64,000 bases of DNA from Lustribacter sp965277075 (GTDB taxonomy: Bacteria > Vulcanimicrobiota > Vulcanimicrobiia > Vulcanimicrobiales > Vulcanimicrobiaceae): positions 2,232,001 through 2,296,000 of the forward strand of contig OZ255707.1 of NCBI GenBank assembly GCA_965277075.1, in the 5' to 3' direction. The notes under the pieces are model-generated. The model did no database searches, was not told the origin of the DNA, and was given only the letters and a program-made list of their open reading frames with translations. A program made the translations under genes and the position numbers. This document shows, piece by piece, positions 59,891-64,000 of the stretch. Each line of letters starts with the position of its first letter. Positions within the stretch are counted from its first letter, which is position 1.

Positions 59891-61625
59891 GGCGGACCGT
59901 CGCTCGCTTCGTCTCGATAAAAGCCAAGACCCCCGCCAACGGTCGGGTGTTGAGCACCTCACCGGGAGTTATCCACGCCCGGCGGGCTTGCCCGACGGCA
60001 TACGCGACATTCGCCAAATGCGCGGTCCGGTGCGCATCGGAGTCGCAGCTGAAGGTCACACCGAACGAACGCGCCCGGCGCGCCAGCGCGCTCGGTAAGT
60101 CGAGCCGGGCCGGTTGCCCGTCGATTTCGAGCGCCGTGCCCGTTCGCGCCGCCGCGGCGAAAACCGCGTCGTAGTCAAATTCATAGCCGGGGAAGCTCTC
60201 GACGTTTCGCCCCGTCGGATGACCGAGGATGGTGACGTACGGATTTTCGCAGGCACGGATCAGCCGCGTCGTCATCGCGTCGCGCGAAAGATTGAAGGCC
60301 GAGTGGACGCTCGCGACCACCATATCGAGTTCGGCGAGCACGTCGTCGTCGAAATCGAGCGATCCGTCCGGATTAATGTCGACCTCGGCCGAACACATCG
60401 TTCGAATTCCGTGCCGCTCGCCGAGCGCGCGAACGTTGGCGCGCTGCGCGCGGAGATCGGCCGGATCGAGACCCATCGCGCCGCGGCCCCACGAATGATC
60501 GGAGATCGCGTGATACGCGTACCCGCGCGCGGCCGCGGCCGCAACCATTGCATCGAGCGAATCCGCGCCGTCGCTCCAGGTGCAATGCATGTGAAAGTCG
60601 CCGCGCAGATCGTCAAGTTCGATCACGCCGGGCAACGTTCCGTCGCGCGCGGCGTCGATCTCACCGATGCCCAAGCGCATTTCGGGCGGAATGTACGCAA
60701 GCCCGAGTGTCGCATATACGTCGGCCTCGGCCCGGCACGCGATCGTGCGACCGTCAAGAAGATCGACGATGCCGTTTTCGCTCACACGCTTGTTCGCGCG
60801 TACCGCGAGTTCACGCAGTTGGATGTTGTGCTCGCGGCTTCCGGTGAAGTGCTGCAACAAGTTGCCGTAGAGATTTGCGGGCAGCACGCGCAAATCGATC
60901 TGCAGTCCGCCGGCAAGCCAAATGCTCGCCTTCGTCGTTCCCTCGGCGAGAACGGCTTCGGCTCGTTCCCATGCCGTAAACGCGCCGATGACGGCGGCCG
61001 GATCCTCGGACGTGCAGACGATGTCGATATCCCCGACCGTCGGTTCGTTGCGCCGCACGCTGCCGGCCGGCGTCACATCGTGTACCGGCGAACGTTCGCG
61101 CAAGAACGCGATAATTTCGTGCGCGAGCGGCAACGCGGTTCCAAGCGGCGTGCGCTTCGCACGACCGCGATAGGCCAGCAACCCGCGCTTGATGTTATCG
61201 ACCGACTTCTTGCCGAAGCGCGGCAGCGTGTCGAGCGCGCCGGCGGCGATCGCTGTTTCCAGATCGGGGAGCGAGGCGATGCCGAGCGTTTCGTAGAGCA
61301 TCTGGGCCGTTTTCATGCCCACGCCCTGCACGCCGAGCACGTCGGTGAGCGTCGAGGGATAGCGCGACCGCAGCTCGTCCAGAAAATCGCACGAGCCGCT
61401 CGAGCACAAGTCGGCGATGCGCGCGGCAATCGTCTTCCCGACTCCGGGAAGTTCTTGCAATCGGCCTCCGGCGATGAGGTCGGCGAGGGGCGGCGCGTTC
61501 TCGATCGTTTCCGCCGCGCGTTCGTAGGCCATGAATTTGAAGAAGGGCTCGCCCGCGAATTCCATGAGCGTGCGAATCTCTTTGAGGCGATGCGCGATCT
61601 CCGCGTTGGTCGGCGTTGCGGACAT
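59862..61625 (-). CDS. polX: DNA polymerase/3'-5' exonuclease PolX
   Basis: A family X repair polymerase of 587 residues. N-terminal helix-hairpin-helix repeats (LPGVGKTIAARIADL, VQGVGMKTAQMLY) bind DNA. The nucleotidyltransferase core has GSVRRNEPTVGDIDIVCTSE with the catalytic aspartates. The C-terminal PHP domain (DFHMHCTWSDG, ILGHPTGRN) supplies the exonuclease. Its role is gap filling in base excision repair. ATG 61625 is divergent from the nicotinate gene, 29 bases apart. It is first in the long minus-strand array ending with the formate dehydrogenase genes. Confidence 0.94.
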   Translation of the reverse strand: MSATPTNAEIAHRLKEIRTLMEFAGEPFFKFMAYERAAETIENAPPLADLIAGGRLQELPGVGKTIAARIADLCSSGSCDFLDELRSRYPSTLTDVLGVQGVGMKTAQMLYETLGIASLPDLETAIAAGALDTLPRFGKKSVDNIKRGLLAYRGRAKRTPLGTALPLAHEIIAFLRERSPVHDVTPAGSVRRNEPTVGDIDIVCTSEDPAAVIGAFTAWERAEAVLAEGTTKASIWLAGGLQIDLRVLPANLYGNLLQHFTGSREHNIQLRELAVRANKRVSENGIVDLLDGRTIACRAEADVYATLGLAYIPPEMRLGIGEIDAARDGTLPGVIELDDLRGDFHMHCTWSDGADSLDAMVAAAAARGYAYHAISDHSWGRGAMGLDPADLRAQRANVRALGERHGIRTMCSAEVDINPDGSLDFDDDVLAELDMVVASVHSAFNLSRDAMTTRLIRACENPYVTILGHPTGRNVESFPGYEFDYDAVFAAAARTGTALEIDGQPARLDLPSALARRARSFGVTFSCDSDAHRTAHLANVAYAVGQARRAWITPGEVLNTRPLAGVLAFIETKRATVRHAGSADDER

Positions 61626-61654
61626 GACGAGGAAAACATACCACGTCGAGGTAG

Positions 61655-62776
61655 ATGCTGCCCATGTTGCGCAAGGGCGAGCGGCGACTCGATCCGGCGA
61701 TTTTCAATCTGCCGGTCGAAAAAATGCGCGACGGTTACTACTCCGACGCGTACTTCAATCGGGCACGCGAAATTCTCGAACGCGACCGCTATCGTCGGAT
61801 CGTCCGCATGCAAGTGTTTCAACGCAATTCATCGGTGCTGTGCGGCATCGATGAGGCGATCGCGATCCTCAAACTCTGCAGCGGACGTTCCGATGGAACG
61901 GTTTGGGTCAACGGCTGGCAGGATCTGCGCGTGTGCGCGCTCTACGACGGCGATCCGATCGAGCCGTTCGAGACCGTTATGACGATCGAAGGCGACTACG
62001 CGCTTTTCGCACATCTCGAGACGCCGTATCTGGGCGCGCTCTCGCGACGCACGCGCATCGCGACCAACGCACGCGCGATCGTCGACGCGGCCGGCGGCAA
62101 ACAGGTGCTGTTCTTTCCGGCGCGTTTCGACCACCACTTGGTGCAGACGGGTGACGGCTATGCAGCGTACATCTCGGGCGCGCTCGGCGTATCGACCGAC
62201 GCGAACGCGGAGTGGTGGGGGTCGCGGGGCATGGGCACGGTGCCGCATGGGCTCATCGCCGCCTACGGCGGCGACACCGTGCTCGCGACCGAGAAATTTG
62301 CCGAGTATATCGACCCGTCGATCAACGTGATCTCCCTCGTCGACTTCGACAACGATTGCGTCGGTACGACCCTCGCCGTCGCGCGTGCACTCGGCGAACG
62401 TCTCTGGGGCGTGCGGCTCGATACGTCCGGGACGCTCGTCGACGCGTCGGTCATTCCGCAGATGGGAACGTTTTCGCCGACGGGCGTCAATCCGCAACTC
62501 GTGCACAACGTGCGCAGCGCGCTCGACGCTGAAGGTTTCGCGTTCGTGCGGATCGTGGCGAGCGGCGGGTTCAACCCGGCGCGCATCCGCTCGTTCGAGC
62601 GCGAGCGCGTGCCGGTCGATGCCTACGCGGTCGGCAGCGCGTTCTTCGACGACGCCGGACATTACGATTTCACTGCGGACATCGTCGCAATCCAGGAGCG
62701 CGACGGGACGTGGCGCGAGTGTCATAAAGTCGGACGTCCCGAACGCGTGAACCCGCGTCTTTCTCCGGTGGATTAA
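61655..62776 (+). CDS. Nicotinate phosphoribosyltransferase family protein
   Basis: A 373-residue enzyme of the NAPRTase/QPRTase fold, which makes NAD precursors from PRPP and a pyridine carboxylate. The N-terminal block FNLPVEKMRDGYYSDAYFNR, the barrel strands (ISLVDFDNDCVGTTLAVARA, GVRLDTSGTL) and IVASGGFNPARI fit nicotinate phosphoribosyltransferase. ATG 61655 has GAGGT only 2 bases upstream; ATG 61664 is an alternative with more usual spacing. It is convergent with the PfpI gene, and their stop codons overlap. Confidence 0.88.
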   Translation: MLPMLRKGERRLDPAIFNLPVEKMRDGYYSDAYFNRAREILERDRYRRIVRMQVFQRNSSVLCGIDEAIAILKLCSGRSDGTVWVNGWQDLRVCALYDGDPIEPFETVMTIEGDYALFAHLETPYLGALSRRTRIATNARAIVDAAGGKQVLFFPARFDHHLVQTGDGYAAYISGALGVSTDANAEWWGSRGMGTVPHGLIAAYGGDTVLATEKFAEYIDPSINVISLVDFDNDCVGTTLAVARALGERLWGVRLDTSGTLVDASVIPQMGTFSPTGVNPQLVHNVRSALDAEGFAFVRIVASGGFNPARIRSFERERVPVDAYAVGSAFFDDAGHYDFTADIVAIQERDGTWRECHKVGRPERVNPRLSPVD

Positions 62777-63333
62777 ACGGCCTGCACGGTCCCCGCCGTC
62801 GCGAGTTTTTCGAGGATAGCGCGATTGAACAACAGCAAATCGCCCGGGTTGCGCGATGTCACCCAATTGCCATCGTTGACGACTGGTTGATCGCGGTAGA
62901 GACCGCCCGCGTTGCGGACGTCGTCGGCGATCGACGCGAATCCGGTGAGCGTCCGCCCGCGTACGAGCTGCGCCGAGATCAGGATTTGCGGACCGTGGCA
63001 GATCACGAACATCGGTTTCTTCGCGGTGTCGAACTCGCGCACGAAACGCTGCACGTCTTTGTTCATCCGTAAATGATCGGGTGACTGACCGCCCGGAATG
63101 AGAATCGCGTCGAAGTCGTCCGCCGTGACGTCGGCGACGATCTCTTCCGCGCGAACGCTCTGACCCTCGTCGAGCCCTTTCTTCCCGCGAATTTTCTGCA
63201 GCGCGCGGTCGTCGGCGCCGACGATCGTCACCACCGCGCCCGCTGCCTCGAGCGCCGTTTTGGGCTCGAGCAACTCCGACTCTTCAAATCCGTCGCCGAC
63301 AAGTGCGGCAACCCGTTTGCCTTCAATCTCCAT
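62773..63333 (-). CDS. DJ-1/PfpI family protein
   Basis: A 186-residue class I glutamine amidotransferase-fold protein. It starts KRVAALVGDGFEESELLEP, has the elbow Cys in FVICHGPQILISA and Glu in DGFEESE, the pair used by YhbO/YraA/PfpI. Relatives are reported as deglycases, chaperones or proteases, and the activity is disputed. ATG 63333 is chosen: the longer frame upstream runs through two direct repeats and encodes low-complexity Arg/Ala/Gly residues. Confidence 0.9.
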   Translation of the reverse strand: MEIEGKRVAALVGDGFEESELLEPKTALEAAGAVVTIVGADDRALQKIRGKKGLDEGQSVRAEEIVADVTADDFDAILIPGGQSPDHLRMNKDVQRFVREFDTAKKPMFVICHGPQILISAQLVRGRTLTGFASIADDVRNAGGLYRDQPVVNDGNWVTSRNPGDLLLFNRAILEKLATAGTVQAV

Positions 63334-63344
63334 TGGAAGGCGCT

Positions 63345-63446
63345 TCGGCCCAGCCTCCGCGCCCCCCGCTTCGCGGAGCCCCCGGGCCGACCTCGCCGCC
63401 CGTTTTCCCTGGGCGCGCCGGTACGGCGCTTGGTCCATCACCCTGC
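63345..63446. repeat. Direct repeat, copy 1 (about 100 bases)
   Basis: First of two tandem-like units upstream of the PfpI gene. Shared landmarks are TCGGCCCAGCCT, CCGCTTCGCGG, CCGACCTCGCCGC, GTTTTCCCT and TACGGCGCTTGGTCCATCACC. The copies differ at scattered sites. No protein-like frame is shared. Confidence 0.75.
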
Positions 63447-63451
63447 TCGTG

Positions 63452-63555
63452 TCGGCCCAGCCTGCGCGCCCCCCCGCTTCGCGGGGCCCCCGCGCCGACC
63501 TCGCCGCTTCGTTTTCCCTCGGCATCCTGGTACGGCGCTCGGTCCATCACCCCGC
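63452..63555. repeat. Direct repeat, copy 2 (about 104 bases)
   Basis: Second unit, 5 bases after copy 1 in the same orientation. It contains a hairpin CCCCGC-TTC-GCGGGG (63472-63486) that is weaker in copy 1. The landmarks of copy 1 recur in the same order, ending GGTCCATCACC. Confidence 0.75.
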
Positions 63556-63611
63556 ACGTGCTGCCGGCCGGGTTATTGCGGTGTTGCCGGCTCAAGGGTG
63601 GGGTTGGTGCG

Positions 63612-64000
63612 CTACAGCGTGCCGTTTGTTTGCTGGACGGCGGTTCGCAGGAGGTAGGTCAGTTCGATTTCGAGATGGCCTAGGGAGTCGAGGATCGGGT
63701 CGTCCCGGAGGGCAGCGAGCGCGGGGTTACGCTTGAGCATGTCGCCTTCGGGCACGGCATGCCGAGGGTTGATCTCGCGCATGTAGATGCGGGCGTCGAA
63801 ACGCGTCGGACCATCGGGCAAAAAATAGAGCGGATCGAGGCCCATGGCGTACACTTCGAGCGAAAGCAAGCCCGACTTTTGCATGAACTCGATCGCTTTC
63901 AGACGCAGGGCTCGCGCGAGCCGCGCGAGGATCGGAACCGTCGCGCGCTCTTCGCCGCCGAGGACGCGACCGACAAGCGCCGCATCGAGACCGGCTTTGG
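63612..64000 (-). CDS. Partial gene with XRE-like helix-turn-helix segment, 5' end outside window
   Basis: The frame is open to the last base. At the visible N-terminal side it reads AGLDAALVGRVLGGEERAT and VPILARLARALRLKAIEFM, which resembles the second half of an XRE/HTH_3 domain. The remaining 100 residues (YAMGLDPLYFLPDGPTRFDA and DSLGHLEIELTYLLRTA) are not recognised. It could be a DNA-binding regulator; the family is uncertain because the start is missing. Confidence 0.5.
   Translation of the reverse strand, partial: KAGLDAALVGRVLGGEERATVPILARLARALRLKAIEFMQKSGLLSLEVYAMGLDPLYFLPDGPTRFDARIYMREINPRHAVPEGDMLKRNPALAALRDDPILDSLGHLEIELTYLLRTAVQQTNGTL

Noticed and set aside
63334..63525. Longer PfpI protein including Arg/Ala/Gly-rich N-terminus
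   Set aside because: The extension is translated direct repeats, and the family domain starts at 63333.
63360..63555. CRISPR-like array
   Set aside because: Only two units of about 100 bases with no spacer-repeat pattern and no cas genes.

Overview
The window is compact, high-GC bacterial chromosome on which almost every base is coding. Neighbouring genes often share their stop and start codons (ATGA, GTGA, TTGA). No rRNA, tRNA, CRISPR array, IS element or phage gene was seen. The gene set points to an aerobic or facultative soil-type bacterium: a cytochrome bc complex, System II cytochrome c maturation, C5 heme synthesis, a selenocysteine formate dehydrogenase, an aldehyde oxidoreductase and several transporters. 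The style resembles uncultured lineages such as Eremiobacterota/WPS-2, but that placement is a low-confidence inference without a search.

Layout. 1-3.2 kb: tatC, resB and ccsA (Tat export and cytochrome c assembly). 3.2-7 kb: a cytochrome c with a small membrane protein, an MFS exporter, selO and a DUF2630 gene. 7.1-9.3 kb: Rieske protein and cytochrome b fused to a cytochrome c. 9.3-12.8 kb: a GH15 glucanase and a GT39 glycosyltransferase. 12.8-21.4 kb: a tightly coupled tetrapyrrole operon: a SirC-HemC-half-HemD fusion, hemB, a MobA-like gene, hemL, hemA, a cobA-hemD fusion and a DUF92 gene. 21.4-28.0 kb: flavin monooxygenase, two solute-binding proteins, a thiamine-diphosphate enzyme and a DHA2 exporter. 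28.0-33.9 kb: mainly minus strand, with glutaredoxin, a TPR/ATP-grasp protein, a malate/lactate dehydrogenase, arginase and an AI-2E family protein. 33.9-38.3 kb: a complete BMP/PnrA nucleoside ABC transporter. 38.4-43.2 kb: a penicillin-recognising hydrolase, a PaoABC-type molybdenum aldehyde oxidoreductase and a 32-residue membrane peptide. 43.2-50.5 kb: ilvE, chrA, two phosphoesterases and a MarR regulator. 50.6-61.6 kb: a long minus-strand array reading polX, hybrid histidine kinase, formate dehydrogenase (alpha, beta, NrfD) and a peptide-type binding protein. The end holds a nicotinate phosphoribosyltransferase, a DJ-1/PfpI protein, two direct repeats and a partial HTH-like gene.

How it fits together. 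Heme from the C5 operon and the ResB/CcsA assembly machine feed the c-type cytochromes and the bc complex. TatC can export the twin-arginine Rieske protein. The MobA-like transferase could supply nucleotide-modified molybdopterin to the formate dehydrogenase and the PaoABC enzyme. The formate dehydrogenase alpha subunit reads through an in-frame UGA followed by a textbook bacterial SECIS hairpin, so the genome must carry selenocysteine machinery elsewhere.
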